From Bacteroides sp. ET71 (lineage in GTDB: Bacteria; Bacteroidota; Bacteroidia; Bacteroidales; Bacteroidaceae), in NCBI RefSeq assembly GCF_023336905.1, contig NZ_JAMBLS010000003.1, positions 1-64,000 of the forward strand: 64,000 nucleotides of DNA. Direction: 5' to 3'. Below, one piece after another: positions 23,886 to 33,983 of the stretch (positions within the stretch are counted from its first letter, which is position 1; each line of letters opens with the position of its first letter). The notes under the pieces are model-generated. The model made no database searches. It was not told the DNA's origin and saw nothing but the letters and a program-made list of their open reading frames with translations. Position numbers and translations under genes: made by a program.

Positions 23886-24845
23886 TCATTGCAATACCGG
23901 CACGTCTATCTCCTCGTGATTCTCATTCCACTCATCCACGGTGATGCTGCCCGAGCCCTCTTCTTCAAAGATGTCACCGATGCTGATGGTAAGCGTCAGC
24001 TTGTTGTTGGCCTCCAGAGGCTGTTTCAACTGCTGGCTGATGTGCTTGACCTGTCCGTCTGCCAAAGAAATGTTCAGTTGCAATTCGGGTATGCCTGCGG
24101 AGGGGAAGAGCATCACAATGCCGTTACTCATCTGCAAGCCGTCCGTAGAGCGCACCAAGGGGAAAGACACCGTACACGGGTCGCCATGAGGCTCGGCCGT
24201 ATAAGCATTCAGCTTCTCGTAGATGTTGGTCACGCGCACCTCGACATTCGTGATTTCCGTGCTCAACACCTGGTTGTCCTTATCCTTGAGAATGACTTTC
24301 AATCCAGCCACGACACGCTTCAAAGCCGCATCGAGGTCTTCCGCACCCACCGTCACCCGGTGACAAGCAAACACCAAGTCGTAAGTAGGATAATAAGCAT
24401 CCGTATCCGACATCTTCAACAGGCTGAAGTCCTGCTGCGCCAGGTCGCCCCCGATGTTATAAGTCGGTTCACGCACGGCAGGATAAGCATAGATAGGCTC
24501 CTCATACTTGGGAGTACCCCAATAAAGCATTTCGTAATTGCCCAACGGCAGATACAACTCCCGGTTGGAATCACTGGCGTACAACTCGCCATTCTGCACA
24601 AAGTAATAGCCATAAAACGGACTCAATTTGCTATTGACGTAATTGCCATAATAAATCGACGTCCCCTCTGTACACGGAGCAATGCTCAATACACCCGTGA
24701 AAGGCTTGTCCCCATCACCGGTAACCACATTCATATAGAGCGCAGGAGCGATAAGTTCAGTGTTTTCTCCGCCATTGGATGCGGAATCATCGTCACAACC
24801 AACTGCCAACAAGGCAAGGGTTGCCAAAAATAATAATTTCTTCAT
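23886..24845 (-). CDS. FimB/Mfa2-like lipoprotein (fimbrial anchor family)
   Basis: The 319-residue protein has a lipoprotein signal with the lipidated cysteine at residue 17 (LLAVGCDDD) and an acidic stretch after it. The remainder is predicted beta-rich. The LPLGNYEMLYWGTPK block near residue 100 and general layout resemble the FimB/Mfa2 family, which anchors or ends surface fimbriae in Bacteroidales. No partner fimbrillin gene is adjacent, so the role is uncertain. Assignment rests on family resemblance read by eye. Confidence 0.6.
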   Translation of the reverse strand: MKKLLFLATLALLAVGCDDDSASNGGENTELIAPALYMNVVTGDGDKPFTGVLSIAPCTEGTSIYYGNYVNSKLSPFYGYYFVQNGELYASDSNRELYLPLGNYEMLYWGTPKYEEPIYAYPAVREPTYNIGGDLAQQDFSLLKMSDTDAYYPTYDLVFACHRVTVGAEDLDAALKRVVAGLKVILKDKDNQVLSTEITNVEVRVTNIYEKLNAYTAEPHGDPCTVSFPLVRSTDGLQMSNGIVMLFPSAGIPELQLNISLADGQVKHISQQLKQPLEANNKLTLTISIGDIFEEEGSGSITVDEWNENHEEIDVPVLQ

Positions 24846-24910
24846 TTCTCTTCATTTATAAGATTACTATACCTTATAAACGCCTCGGAATGAAAAAGGT
24901 TCTAAAGAAG

Positions 24911-24950
24911 GGAAAATAAAAAAGGGAACACACCGTCCAACGATGTGCCC
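24911..24950 (-). terminator. Intrinsic terminator of the S10-spc-alpha operon
   Basis: On the minus strand GGGCACATCG pairs with CGGTGTGTTCCC (one mismatch and G-U pairs), followed by TTTTTTATTTTCC. It lies 28 bp after the rplQ stop codon. Confidence 0.85.
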
Positions 24951-24977
24951 CCTCTATCGTAAATAAGAGCAAATTTA

Positions 24978-25472
24978 TTATTCAGCAGCAGCTTCAGTCT
25001 TAGTATCTTCAGCAGCCGGAGTCTCAGCGGCAGCTTCAGTAGGTGCGGCAGTGTTCTTCTTCGAACGACGCGTACGCGTTACCTTCTTAGCAACCTTGTC
25101 CTTAGCCATGTTCTCATCGTAGTCAACCAGTTCGATAAAGCACATCTCAGCGTTATCACCCAGACGGTTACCCGTCTTGATAATGCGCGTGTAACCTCCC
25201 GGACGGTCAGCAATCTTCACAGAGATTTCCTTGAACAACTCCGTAACAGCATACTTGTCCTGCAGGTAACTGAACACGACACGGCGAGAATTGGTCGTAT
25301 CGTTTTTAGACTTCGTGAGCAAAGGCTCTACATATTTCTTCAAAGCCTTAGCCTTGGCAACGGTCGTAGTGATTCTTTTGTGCTTGATCAGAGAACATGC
25401 CATGTTAGCCAACATTGCATTTCTGTGAGAAGCAGTACGACCCAAATGGTTGAATTTCTTATTGTGTCTCAT
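24978..25472 (-). CDS. rplQ: 50S ribosomal protein L17
   Basis: L17 sits near the polypeptide exit tunnel of the large subunit. The conserved core covers about residues 1-125 ([17 protein letters not shown] at the start). A basic patch (TRTRRSKK) and a tail of about 30 Ala, Glu and Thr residues follow, bringing it to 164 residues against about 127 in E. coli. It is the last gene of the alpha operon, 4 bp after rpoA. Confidence 0.97.
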   Translation of the reverse strand: MRHNKKFNHLGRTASHRNAMLANMACSLIKHKRITTTVAKAKALKKYVEPLLTKSKNDTTNSRRVVFSYLQDKYAVTELFKEISVKIADRPGGYTRIIKTGNRLGDNAEMCFIELVDYDENMAKDKVAKKVTRTRRSKKNTAAPTEAAAETPAAEDTKTEAAAE

Positions 25473-25476
25473 TTGT

Positions 25477-26469
25477 TTATTCTTTGTCTAATTTATATTT
25501 AGAAATATCGGTTCCAAACGACAGATTCAGACTCTCCAGCAAATCATCAAGCTCGGTGAGCGATTTCTTTCCGAAGTTTCTGAACTTCAGCAGATCCGTC
25601 TTGTTAAACTGCACCAAGTCTCCCAACGTCTCCACGTCAGCAGCCTTCAGGCAGTTGAGAGCACGCACGGACAAATCCATGTCGACAAGCTTCGTCTTCA
25701 ACAGTTGACGCATGTGCAATACCTCTTCATCAAACTCTTCATTGCCGTCGGCATCGTTCGTTTCCAACGTAATCTTCTCGTCAGAGAAGAGCATGAAGTG
25801 ATAAATCAAGATTTTTGCTGCTTCTTTCAGAGCTTCCTTCGGATGTATGGAACCATCGGTAGTAATCTCCAATATCAGTTTGTCGTAGTCGGTCTTCTGC
25901 TCAACACGATACGGCTCAATCTGATACTTAACATTACGTATCGGTGTGTAAATAGAATCGATAGGTATCACATTCACATCGGTACAAAGTTCTCTGTTCT
26001 CATCAGCAGGAACATAACCACGCCCTTTATTGATTGTGATATCCATCTGCATCGTAGCCTTAGAATCTAAATGGCAAATAACTAATTCAGGATTTAACAC
26101 TTCAAATCCAGTCAAATACTTACTTATGTCACCTGCCTTAAATTCAGTCGAATTTTCAACCGTGATGCTTACTTTTTCACTCTCGAATTCCTCAACTATT
26201 TGTTTGAACCTTACTTGTTTCAGATTCAAGATAATGTTAGTAACATCCTCCTTAACTCCCGGAACACTGGCAAACTCATGCTCCACTCCCTCAATCTTGA
26301 TGGTAGTGATGGCAAAGCCTTCCAATGATGAAAGCAGGATGCGGCGCAATGCATTACCGACGGTAATACCGAAACCAGGCTCCAACGGACGAAACTCGAA
26401 CTTACCGAATTTCGAATCCGCTTCCAACATTAATACTTTATCAGGTTTTTGAAATGCTAATATCGCCAT
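25477..26469 (-). CDS. rpoA: RNA polymerase subunit alpha
   Basis: The 330-residue protein has the N-terminal assembly domain (about 1-230) with [14 protein letters not shown], and the C-terminal helix-hairpin-helix domain (about 262-320: [23 protein letters not shown]). The C-terminal domain contacts activators and upstream DNA. It is transcribed between rpsD and rplQ, as in most bacteria. Confidence 0.98.
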   Translation of the reverse strand: MAILAFQKPDKVLMLEADSKFGKFEFRPLEPGFGITVGNALRRILLSSLEGFAITTIKIEGVEHEFASVPGVKEDVTNIILNLKQVRFKQIVEEFESEKVSITVENSTEFKAGDISKYLTGFEVLNPELVICHLDSKATMQMDITINKGRGYVPADENRELCTDVNVIPIDSIYTPIRNVKYQIEPYRVEQKTDYDKLILEITTDGSIHPKEALKEAAKILIYHFMLFSDEKITLETNDADGNEEFDEEVLHMRQLLKTKLVDMDLSVRALNCLKAADVETLGDLVQFNKTDLLKFRNFGKKSLTELDDLLESLNLSFGTDISKYKLDKE

Positions 26470-26477
26470 GAAATTAA

Positions 26478-27086
26478 TTAATTTTTAGAGTACAATTCTA
26501 CGATCAAATGCTCCTTGATGTTCTCGGGAATATCTGCCCTTTCAGGTACGTGAAGCAACTTGCCCACCTTCGTATTTTCATCCCACTCCAGCCAAGGATA
26601 CTTGCTGTGGTTAAAACCAGCCAAAGAATTGGCGATCACCTCGAGAGACTTAGAACGCTCACGCACACCTACGATCTGACCAGGCTTCAATGAATAAGAA
26701 GGGATATTTACCACTTCGCCATCAACGGTAATGTGCCTATGACTTACCAATTGACGAGCTGCGGCACGCGTAGGAGCAATGCCTAAACGATAGACAACAT
26801 TATCCAAACGGCTTTCCAGCAATTGAAGCAAAACCTCACCAGTAATACCTTTAGCTGTAGCGGCCTTTTCAAATAAGTTGCGGAACTGTTTTTCTAATAC
26901 ACCATAAGTGTACTTAGCTTTCTGTTTCTCACGCAACTGCACGCCATATTCCGAAGTTTTTCTCTTTCTCGAGTTACCATGCTGTCCAGGAGGATAATTT
27001 TTCTTAGCGAGAACTTTATCAGCTCCAAAAATCCCTTCACCGAATTTACGGGCAATTCTTGTTTTTGGTCCAGTATATCTAGCCAT
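26478..27086 (-). CDS. rpsD: 30S ribosomal protein S4
   Basis: S4 starts assembly of the 16S 5' domain and in E. coli represses its own operon. The 202-residue protein has the N-terminal domain ([16 protein letters not shown]) and an S4 RNA-binding fold (about 92-155, [11 protein letters not shown]). There is no CxxC zinc motif. The gap before it is 115 bp, the longest between genes of the spc-alpha part, and holds an inverted repeat that may form a leader structure. Confidence 0.98.
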   Translation of the reverse strand: MARYTGPKTRIARKFGEGIFGADKVLAKKNYPPGQHGNSRKRKTSEYGVQLREKQKAKYTYGVLEKQFRNLFEKAATAKGITGEVLLQLLESRLDNVVYRLGIAPTRAAARQLVSHRHITVDGEVVNIPSYSLKPGQIVGVRERSKSLEVIANSLAGFNHSKYPWLEWDENTKVGKLLHVPERADIPENIKEHLIVELYSKN

Positions 27087-27103
27087 TTTCTTGTTTTTTT
27101 AAA

Positions 27104-27172
27104 TTGTTATTGATGAACTCAATTTGTTGCAGCCGCGATTGCAGAGAAGAATTTGATACAATCCAATAACAA
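27104..27172 (-). promoter_or_regulatory. Structured leader upstream of rpsD, possible S4 autoregulation site
   Basis: TTGTTATTG (27104-27112) and CAATAACAA (27164-27172) are perfectly complementary and enclose 51 nt in the rpsK-rpsD gap. In the RNA this would make a long stem closing a loop just before the rpsD start. Regulation by S4 is inference from its known role elsewhere. Confidence 0.4.
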
Positions 27173-27201
27173 AATCAAGTTTCATGCTAATAAAAAAGTC
27201 T

Positions 27202-27591
27202 TTAAACTCTACGTCTTTTCGGAGGACGACATCCGTTATGAGGCAACGGAGTAACATCAATTATCTCGGTTACTTCAATACCTGCACCGTGCACAGTTCT
27301 GATAGCAGATTCACGACCATTGCCCGGGCCTTTCACGTAAGCTTTCACTTTTCTCAAGCCCAAGTCATACGCAACCTTGGCACAATCCTGTGCGGCCATT
27401 TGAGCGGCATACGGTGTGTTCTTTTTCGAGCCTCTAAAGCCCATCTTTCCGGCAGAAGACCAAGAAATGATCTGACCTTCGCTATTTGCCAGAGAAACAA
27501 TGATGTTGTTGAAAGATGAATGAACATGCAATTGGCCGTTGGCATCCACCTTTACATTTCTCTTTTTTGCTGCAACTGTCTTTTTTGCCAT
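27202..27591 (-). CDS. rpsK: 30S ribosomal protein S11
   Basis: S11 lines the mRNA exit region of the small-subunit platform. The 129-residue protein has a basic N-terminus ([12 protein letters not shown]) and the conserved C-terminal [18 protein letters not shown]. It follows rpsM by 11 bp in the alpha operon. Confidence 0.98.
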   Translation of the reverse strand: MAKKTVAAKKRNVKVDANGQLHVHSSFNNIIVSLANSEGQIISWSSAGKMGFRGSKKNTPYAAQMAAQDCAKVAYDLGLRKVKAYVKGPGNGRESAIRTVHGAGIEVTEIIDVTPLPHNGCRPPKRRRV

Positions 27592-27602
27592 ATCAACAAT
27601 TA

Positions 27603-27983
27603 TTATTTAGTAGCTTTTTTCTTATTAGCAACGGTTTTCTTCTTCCCTTTACGAGTGCGGGCGTTGTTCTTCGTGCTCTGGCCTCTTACCGGCAAACCGA
27701 TACGATGACGCACGCCACGATAGCAGCCAATGTCCATCAGGCGCTTAATGTTCAATTGAACCTCCGAACGGAGATCTCCCTCTACTTTATACTCTGCACC
27801 AATAATCTCACGAATCTTGGCAGCCTGATCATCTGTCCAGTCTTTTACTTTCAAGTCTCTGTCAACACCAGCCTTATCCAATATTCTAGCTGAACTACTA
27901 CGACCTATTCCATAAATATAGGTCAATGCAATTTCACCTCTTTTATTCTGAGGCAAATCGACACCTACTATTCTTATTGCCAT
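27603..27983 (-). CDS. rpsM: 30S ribosomal protein S13
   Basis: S13 sits in the head of the small subunit and contacts P-site tRNA and L5. The 126-residue protein has the helix-hairpin-helix motif ([14 protein letters not shown], about 23-36), the [14 protein letters not shown] block, and a lysine-rich tail. It is the first gene after rpmJ. Confidence 0.98.
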   Translation of the reverse strand: MAIRIVGVDLPQNKRGEIALTYIYGIGRSSSARILDKAGVDRDLKVKDWTDDQAAKIREIIGAEYKVEGDLRSEVQLNIKRLMDIGCYRGVRHRIGLPVRGQSTKNNARTRKGKKKTVANKKKATK

Positions 27984-28016
27984 ATACTAAGATATTTTTT
28001 TTGCAAAAATACTAAT

Positions 28017-28133
28017 TTATCCTTGACGTTGTTTATACTTAGGATTTTTCTTGTTAATAACATACAGACGGCCGTTACGTCTAACAATCTTACACTCCGG
28101 TGTACGTTTCTTCAAAGATGCTCTTACTTTCAT
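28017..28133 (-). CDS. rpmJ: 50S ribosomal protein L36 (zinc-independent form)
   Basis: A 38-codon frame encodes [20 protein letters not shown] and ends NPKYKQRQG. Only one cysteine remains of the four zinc ligands of the standard form, so this is a C-minus L36. It lies between infA and rpsM, as is usual. ATG 28133 is the only sensible start. Confidence 0.95.
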   Translation of the reverse strand: MKVRASLKKRTPECKIVRRNGRLYVINKKNPKYKQRQG

Positions 28134-28141
28134 ATTTCAAA

Positions 28142-28360
28142 TTATTTATATCTAAAGACTATTCTACCTTTTGACAAATCATAAGGCGACATTTCCACCC
28201 GAACCTTATCTCCGGGCAAAATCTTAATGTAATGCATGCGCATTTTACCCGATATATGTGCGGTTATCTCATGTCCATTCTCCAATTCTACACGAAACAT
28301 TGCATTAGACAATGCTTCAACTATTACTCCATCTTGTTCTATTGCAGATTGCTTTGCCAT
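28142..28360 (-). CDS. infA: Translation initiation factor IF-1
   Basis: IF-1 binds the A site of the 30S subunit during initiation. The 72-residue protein is a single OB fold with the conserved [13 protein letters not shown] and [19 protein letters not shown] blocks. It lies 8 bp after map and 8 bp before rpmJ, the arrangement common outside Proteobacteria. Confidence 0.98.
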   Translation of the reverse strand: MAKQSAIEQDGVIVEALSNAMFRVELENGHEITAHISGKMRMHYIKILPGDKVRVEMSPYDLSKGRIVFRYK

Positions 28361-28367
28361 AAATTCT

Positions 28368-29165
28368 TTAAATTGCGTTATCTCCTAATACGTCTTCAAT
28401 GAAATCAAACGATGACAAGATATCAGCCTTTCCATTAGTAACAGCAATTGTGTGCTCAAAATGTGCGGCACATTTCCTGTCCCTTGTTCTTACTGACCAA
28501 CCATCATCTTCCATAACTATCTGGCGGTTTCCCAAGGTTATCATAGGCTCGATAGCTATACACAGTCCTTTTTTCAACGTCATACCATAACCACGTCTTC
28601 CATAATTAGGTACTTGAGGTTCCTCATGCATCTCCTTCCCGATGCCATGTCCCACAAATTCACGCACAACTCCATACGAATTAGACTCGCAATATTGTTG
28701 GATGGCATATCCTATATCACCGAGGCGTTTACCTGGAACAGCATTCTCAATACCTAAATACAAAGCTTCTTTCGTAGTTCTCAACAAACGGCGGACTTCT
28801 TCATCCACTTCACCTACACAAAAAGTATAGGCAGAATCTCCACAAAAGCCATTCAAATAAGTCCCGCAATCAACAGAAACGATATCACCATCTTTCAGGA
28901 CTATATTGCCCGGAATACCATGCACCACTTGCTCATTTACAGAAGTACATATAGAAGCCGGGAAAGGAGAACCATAAGGATTGGGGAAGCCTTTAAATGT
29001 AGGAACAGCACCATTGTCTCTGATAAACTCTTCCGCGATTCTATCCAGTTCCCCCGTTGTTACTCCTGGCCTAACAACCTTGGCTATTTCACCTAACGTC
29101 TGAGCAACCAAAAGATTACTCTTACGAAGCAACTCTATTTCATCATCCGTCTTAAGAAATACCAT
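28368..29165 (-). CDS. map: Methionine aminopeptidase type I
   Basis: The enzyme removes the starting methionine from new proteins and uses two metal ions. Ligands are visible: Asp in [10 protein letters not shown] and in CGDSAYTF, His in [14 protein letters not shown], and Glu in IEPMITLG and FEHTIAV. ATG 29165 ([13 protein letters not shown], 265 residues) fits the family. An ATG ten codons upstream would overlap the end of secY. It sits between secY and infA. Confidence 0.96.
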   Translation of the reverse strand: MVFLKTDDEIELLRKSNLLVAQTLGEIAKVVRPGVTTGELDRIAEEFIRDNGAVPTFKGFPNPYGSPFPASICTSVNEQVVHGIPGNIVLKDGDIVSVDCGTYLNGFCGDSAYTFCVGEVDEEVRRLLRTTKEALYLGIENAVPGKRLGDIGYAIQQYCESNSYGVVREFVGHGIGKEMHEEPQVPNYGRRGYGMTLKKGLCIAIEPMITLGNRQIVMEDDGWSVRTRDRKCAAHFEHTIAVTNGKADILSSFDFIEDVLGDNAI

Positions 29166-29178
29166 TGCATTCACATCA

Positions 29179-30519
29179 TTAATAGGCTGCAACATTGCGC
29201 CCTTTGATTCTTCCCGTTTTCAGCAAACCGTCATAATGTCTCATCAACAGATGACTTTCAACTTGCTGCAACGTATCAAGGACAACACCCACTAAAATCA
29301 GCAACGACGTACCTCCAAAGAACTGAGCAAACTCTGATGTCACTCCAAATAAACCTGCGAAAGCCGGCATTATGGCAATCAAAGCCAAGAAGAAAGAACC
29401 AGGCAAAGTAATGCGTGACATAATCACATCTATATACTCAGCCGTACTCTTTCCTGGCTTGATTCCTGGAATGAAACCATTATTTCGCTTCATATCCTCA
29501 GCCATCTGTGTTGGATTAATGGTGATTGCTGTATAGAAATACGTAAACACAATTATCAGTATGGCGAAAACCAAATTATACAAGAAACTCGTATGATCGG
29601 TAAAAGCACGTACTACACCACTAACACTCTCTGCATCGGAGAATCCCATCACAATAGTCATAGGAATAAACATGATAGCCTGAGCAAAAATGATAGGCAT
29701 CACGTTAGCAGCATTGACTTTCAACGGGATATATTGCCTAGCTCCTCCATACTGCTTATTACCAACGATTTTCTTGGCATATTGCACAGGAATCTTCCTC
29801 GTCCCCTGCACCAAAAGGATAGCAGCAGCAATGACTAACAACAAGACTACAATTTCAATTAAAAACATAACTAAACCTCCAGTCTTATCGGTCATTCGAG
29901 ATATCAATTCCTGAAACAAAGACTGAGGCAAACGGGCAATGATTCCCACCATAATAATCAGAGAAATACCATTACCGATGCCCTTATCCGTGATACGTTC
30001 GCCTAACCACAAGATGAACATACTACCTGCTGCCAAAATAATGGTAGAGGTAATCATAAACAGAGTCCAGTCTAATGAAGCATTTAAGGAAGGACCTGCC
30101 TGCATTTTCAAGTTGAACAGATAAGAGGGAGCCTGAAGCAGCAACACGATAATCGTAAGATAACGCGTATATTGATTCATTTTCCTTCTGCCGCTCTCAC
30201 CTTCACGTTGCAATTTCTGGAAATAAGGGACTGCAATTCCCAGCAATTGAATAACAATAGAAGCCGAGATATACGGCATTATTCCCAACGCGAAAATAGA
30301 AGCATTGGAAAACGCTCCTCCCGAAAACATATTTAACAAGGCTAAAAGGCCCTCACTTGTTTGTTGATGCAATTGCGAGAGCATCGCCGGATTAATGCCG
30401 GGCAATACTACATACGAACCGAAACGATAAATTGCCACAAACAATATGGTAATGAGGATCCGTTGTCTCAGATCCTCAATATTCCATATATTCTTTAATG
30501 TTTCAATAGCTTTTCTCAT
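29179..30519 (-). CDS. secY: Preprotein translocase subunit SecY
   Basis: SecY forms the protein-conducting channel of the Sec system with SecE and SecG. The 446-residue protein shows the expected ten membrane helices. The family GIMPYISASIVIQLL block is near residue 82, and the cytoplasmic C5/C6 loop regions contain RKIPVQYAKK. It follows rplO by 5 bp. Its partner secE lies in this window next to nusG. Confidence 0.98.
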   Translation of the reverse strand: MRKAIETLKNIWNIEDLRQRILITILFVAIYRFGSYVVLPGINPAMLSQLHQQTSEGLLALLNMFSGGAFSNASIFALGIMPYISASIVIQLLGIAVPYFQKLQREGESGRRKMNQYTRYLTIIVLLLQAPSYLFNLKMQAGPSLNASLDWTLFMITSTIILAAGSMFILWLGERITDKGIGNGISLIIMVGIIARLPQSLFQELISRMTDKTGGLVMFLIEIVVLLLVIAAAILLVQGTRKIPVQYAKKIVGNKQYGGARQYIPLKVNAANVMPIIFAQAIMFIPMTIVMGFSDAESVSGVVRAFTDHTSFLYNLVFAILIIVFTYFYTAITINPTQMAEDMKRNNGFIPGIKPGKSTAEYIDVIMSRITLPGSFFLALIAIMPAFAGLFGVTSEFAQFFGGTSLLILVGVVLDTLQQVESHLLMRHYDGLLKTGRIKGRNVAAY

Positions 30520-30524
30520 TTGAA

Positions 30525-30971
30525 TTAGAGTTTTACTACTTGTCCACCAACAGCCTCAATAGCCGCAACGGCTGCCTTTGAAAAGGCATGAGCCTGCACG
30601 TCCACTTTAGCAGTCAAAGTACCATTAGCCAATATTTTTACCAACTGATTTGCAGAAACAAATCCTGCTGCTACCAAATCCTTGATAGCAACCACTTGCA
30701 AACCTTTCTTCTCGGCTAATTCCTGAATCGTGTTCAAGTTAATAGCCTTATACTCTACACGATTTATGTTTTTAAATCCAAATTTCGGTACACGGCGTTG
30801 CAAAGGCATCTGACCACCTTCAAAACCTATTTTCTTAGAAAAACCAGATCTAGATTTTGCACCTTTGTGACCTCTTGTGGATGTTCCACCCAAACCAGAT
30901 CCTGGACCACGACCAATTCTTTTTCTAGTCTTAGTAGAGCCAGCTGCAGGTTTCAAATTACTTAAGTCCAT
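30525..30971 (-). CDS. rplO: 50S ribosomal protein L15
   Basis: L15 is a late-assembly 23S rRNA-binding protein. The 148-residue chain begins MDLSNLKPAAGSTK and has the glycine- and arginine-rich KRIGRGPGSGLGGTSTRGHKG block. The ATG at 30971 matches the family start; four codons upstream there is another ATG (30983), which is less likely. Confidence 0.96.
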   Translation of the reverse strand: MDLSNLKPAAGSTKTRKRIGRGPGSGLGGTSTRGHKGAKSRSGFSKKIGFEGGQMPLQRRVPKFGFKNINRVEYKAINLNTIQELAEKKGLQVVAIKDLVAAGFVSANQLVKILANGTLTAKVDVQAHAFSKAAVAAIEAVGGQVVKL

Positions 30972-31002
30972 ATTGTTATTCACTTAATATTCAACAATAA
31001 AA

Positions 31003-31179
31003 TTATTTCACAATGGCAACCAGGTGCTTTACCTTATCAACCATTCCAAGAATTGAAGGAGTAGCCTCATGCTCAACTACTCTATTCAATTTACGAAGGC
31101 CCAGTGCATCAAGTGTTTTCTTTTGATCAACCGGAGCTCCAATTCTACTTTTAATCTGCTTTATTTTTATAGTTGACAT
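31003..31179 (-). CDS. rpmD: 50S ribosomal protein L30
   Basis: A 58-codon frame, too short for many ORF screens, encodes MSTIKIKQIKSRIGAP and on to VKHLVAIVK. It fits L30 in sequence and in its place between rpsE and rplO. Just upstream is GGAGGAG (minus strand, 31182-31188), a strong Shine-Dalgarno sequence abutting the rpsE stop codon and rare in this genome. Confidence 0.96.
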   Translation of the reverse strand: MSTIKIKQIKSRIGAPVDQKKTLDALGLRKLNRVVEHEATPSILGMVDKVKHLVAIVK

Positions 31180-31188
31180 AACTCCTCC

Positions 31189-31713
31189 TTATCCTCTAAA
31201 TACTTTATCCATAGAAATTCCTCTATTTTGAGCTACCATACGAGCATCGCGCATTTCACTCAATGCTAAAATTGTAGCCTTCACCAAATTATGAGGATTC
31301 GACGAACCTTTAGATTTAGCCAACACATCTGTAACTCCAACACTTTCAAGTACAGCACGCATAGCACCACCTGCCACAACGCCTGTACCATGAGAGGCAG
31401 GCTTAATAAATACCTCTGCACCACCAAACTTAGCAGACTGTTCGTGAGGTACAGTACCTTTTAAGACAGGAACTTTAGTCAGGTTTTTCTTCGCAGCTTC
31501 AACGCCTTTAGCAATAGCAGCCGTTACTTCACCAGCCTTACCCAGGCCCCAACCAATAATGCCCTCTTCATTACCAACAACGACAATAGCTGAAAAACTA
31601 AAAGTCCGACCTCCCTTGGTTACTTTAGTCACACGATTAATCGCAACCAAGCGATCTTTCAATTCTATGTCGCTAGACACCTTAACTCTATTATTATTAC
31701 TCAGTTTTGCCAT
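31189..31713 (-). CDS. rpsE: 30S ribosomal protein S5
   Basis: S5 helps keep decoding accurate and lies near the mRNA entrance. The 174-residue protein has the double-stranded RNA-binding-like N-terminal domain (about 20-85) and the conserved [18 protein letters not shown] block. It is 5 bp after rplR. Confidence 0.98.
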   Translation of the reverse strand: MAKLSNNNRVKVSSDIELKDRLVAINRVTKVTKGGRTFSFSAIVVVGNEEGIIGWGLGKAGEVTAAIAKGVEAAKKNLTKVPVLKGTVPHEQSAKFGGAEVFIKPASHGTGVVAGGAMRAVLESVGVTDVLAKSKGSSNPHNLVKATILALSEMRDARMVAQNRGISMDKVFRG

Positions 31714-31718
31714 AATGA

Positions 31719-32063
31719 TTAAAAATTAAGTCCACCATTACGAGCTGCATCAGCAACCTCTTTTACTCTGCCATGATACAAATAACCATTACGGTCAAAT
31801 ACAACAGAAACGATGCCTGCCTCTTGAGCTTTCTTCGCAATCAATTCTCCCACCTTAGCAGCCTGTTCCTTCTTCGTCATCTTCTCAGTCATACCCAAAG
31901 AAGAGGCAGCAGCCAAAGTCCTTCCAGACAAATCATCAATTACCTGGACGTAAATTTGCTTATTACTTCTAAAAACGCTCATCCGCGGACATTCAGGAGT
32001 ACCTGATACTTTATTACGTACTCTATATTTAATCTTTATTCGTCTTTCTATCTTTGTTGTCAT
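31719..32063 (-). CDS. rplR: 50S ribosomal protein L18
   Basis: L18 attaches 5S rRNA to the large subunit. The 114-residue protein has a basic N-terminus and the C-terminal [20 protein letters not shown] block typical of the family. It sits in its usual place between rplF and rpsE. Confidence 0.98.
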   Translation of the reverse strand: MTTKIERRIKIKYRVRNKVSGTPECPRMSVFRSNKQIYVQVIDDLSGRTLAAASSLGMTEKMTKKEQAAKVGELIAKKAQEAGIVSVVFDRNGYLYHGRVKEVADAARNGGLNF

Positions 32064-32083
32064 AAGATTATCAATTTAAATGA

Positions 32084-32653
32084 TTATTTAGCACCAGCTG
32101 ATTTACCAGACTTCCGGCGAATTTCTTCGCCAACAAACTTAACACCTTTACCTTTGTACGGTTCAGGTTTACGGAAAGAACGTATTTTAGAGCAAACTTG
32201 ACCCAGCAATTGCTTATCACATGACTCCAAGATTATAAGAGGGTTCTTATTTCTCTCAGATTTAGTTTCCACTTTAATTTCAGGAGGTAACTGGATAAAA
32301 ATATTATGTGTATAGCCTAAAGCCAACTCGATGATGTTGCCTTGATTTGAGGCACGATAACCGACACCGACCAATTCCAGTTCTTTCTTATAACCTTCAG
32401 AAACACCAATTACCATGTTGTGCACTAAAGCACGATATAAACCGTGATAAGCATGCTTCTGTTTCGGATCATCCAACATGGCATTTTCATTCTCGGTCAA
32501 TATCACATGTTTTTCATCAATAGCGACATTGATTGCAGGGTTTACATATTGGCTCAATTCACCTTTCGGCCCTTTTACTGTAACCACATTATCCTTCAGA
32601 GTAACTGTAACTCCTGCGGGAATACTGATGGGCAATTTTCCTATTCTAGACAT
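32084..32653 (-). CDS. rplF: 50S ribosomal protein L6
   Basis: L6 lies near the factor-binding site of the 50S subunit. The 189-residue protein has two similar alpha/beta domains and the C-terminal EPYKGKGVKFVGEEIRRK signature. A GGAGGAG Shine-Dalgarno sequence lies 7 bp before its ATG (minus strand, 32661-32667), unusual here. Confidence 0.98.
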   Translation of the reverse strand: MSRIGKLPISIPAGVTVTLKDNVVTVKGPKGELSQYVNPAINVAIDEKHVILTENENAMLDDPKQKHAYHGLYRALVHNMVIGVSEGYKKELELVGVGYRASNQGNIIELALGYTHNIFIQLPPEIKVETKSERNKNPLIILESCDKQLLGQVCSKIRSFRKPEPYKGKGVKFVGEEIRRKSGKSAGAK

Positions 32654-32671
32654 TACTAACTCCTCCGAAAA

Positions 32672-33067
32672 TTAATAAACATAACACAATACTTCGCCAC
32701 CAATCTTCAGTTCAGCAGCTTCCTTATTCGTCATCACTCCCTTAGAAGTAGACAAAATAGCGATACCCAAACCGTTTATAACACGTGGCATGTCCTTATA
32801 ACCCGTATATTTACGCATACCAGGAGAAGAGATTCTCTCCAATTTCTTAATGGCATTGACCTTGTTCACCGGGTCATACTTCAAAGCCACTTTAATAGTA
32901 CCTTGAGGGCCATCTTCAATAAACTTATAATTTAAGATGTAACCCTTTTCGAAAAGGATCTTAGTAATCTCCTTTTTCAAATTAGAAGCCGGAACTTCAA
33001 CTACTCTGTGCTTAGCCTGAATAGCATTCCGCAATCTCGTCAAATAATCTGCTATTGGATCAGTCAT
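32672..33067 (-). CDS. rpsH: 30S ribosomal protein S8
   Basis: S8 binds the central domain of 16S rRNA and in E. coli represses the spc operon. The 131-residue protein starts MTDPIADYLTRLRNA and ends with the STSKGVMTNKEA and GGEVLCYVY blocks of the family. Confidence 0.98.
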   Translation of the reverse strand: MTDPIADYLTRLRNAIQAKHRVVEVPASNLKKEITKILFEKGYILNYKFIEDGPQGTIKVALKYDPVNKVNAIKKLERISSPGMRKYTGYKDMPRVINGLGIAILSTSKGVMTNKEAAELKIGGEVLCYVY

Positions 33068-33119
33068 AAAATAAAATTAAATTAATCAGGACTACCCTGA
33101 CAATATTTAAATAAATAAA

Positions 33120-33419
33120 TTACCAACTTGCCTTTTTAACACCGGGAATAAGACCATTAGAAGCCATCTCACGGAATTGAATACGGGAGATGCCAAATTG
33201 ACGGATATAACCTTTTGGACGGCCCGTCAATTTGCAACGGTTGTGCAAGCGAATCGGGTTAGAATTTTTAGGAAGACTCTGCAATTTCTGGGCAGCTTCA
33301 TAAGCCTCTGCAGGATCGCCCGTTCTAACAATTTGCTTCAATGCAGCTCTTTTCTCGGCATATTTGGCGACTAATTTAGCACGTCTCACTTCACGCGCTT
33401 TCATTGATTCCTTTGCCAT
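33120..33419 (-). CDS. rpsN: 30S ribosomal protein S14 (zinc-independent form)
   Basis: The 99-residue S14 is the long form without zinc cysteines: the usual CxxC positions read [18 protein letters not shown]. It assembles late in the head of the 30S subunit. It lies 6 bp after rplE and 52 bp before rpsH. Confidence 0.97.
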   Translation of the reverse strand: MAKESMKAREVRRAKLVAKYAEKRAALKQIVRTGDPAEAYEAAQKLQSLPKNSNPIRLHNRCKLTGRPKGYIRQFGISRIQFREMASNGLIPGVKKASW

Positions 33420-33425
33420 ATGTTA

Positions 33426-33983
33426 TCAATCTTTTTTTGCGTTCTTAAAAGGTAAACCGAACTCTTTCAACAAAGCATAACCCTCTTCGTCAGTCTTGGC
33501 AGACGTCACAAAAGTAATATTCATACCCAAAATTCGCGTTATGCTGTCAATATTGATTTCGGGGAAAATAATCTGCTCTTGGATTCCCAAAGTATAGTTA
33601 CCTTTTCCATCAAATTTACTTTCAATGCCTTTGAAGTCACGGATACGAGGCAAAGCCACACGCACCAGTTTCTCCAAAAATTCATACATACGCTCACGAC
33701 GCAAAGTAACCATCACCCCAATAGGCATCTTCTTTCTCAATTTGAAATTCGCAATATCCTTACGGGAAACAGTAGCAACAGCTTTCTGACCTGTAATTGC
33801 AGTAATTTCATTTATCGCAACATCTATAATCTTCTTATCTGCGACAGCCATCCCCAAGCCTTGATTAATCACAATCTTCTTGAGAACAGGAACCTGCATA
33901 GAAGAAGAATATTGGAACTGTGACTTCAACGCTGGAGCAATGCGCTCCGTATATTCTTTCTTAAGACTAGCAGTATTACCCAT
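33426..33983 (-). CDS. rplE: 50S ribosomal protein L5
   Basis: L5 binds 5S rRNA and forms a bridge to S13. The 185-residue protein has the conserved [12 protein letters not shown] and [16 protein letters not shown] blocks. Its start overlaps the rplX stop codon by one base (TAATG). GGGGAGGAA about 9 bp before the ATG is a plausible Shine-Dalgarno sequence. Confidence 0.98.
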   Translation of the reverse strand: MGNTASLKKEYTERIAPALKSQFQYSSSMQVPVLKKIVINQGLGMAVADKKIIDVAINEITAITGQKAVATVSRKDIANFKLRKKMPIGVMVTLRRERMYEFLEKLVRVALPRIRDFKGIESKFDGKGNYTLGIQEQIIFPEINIDSITRILGMNITFVTSAKTDEEGYALLKEFGLPFKNAKKD

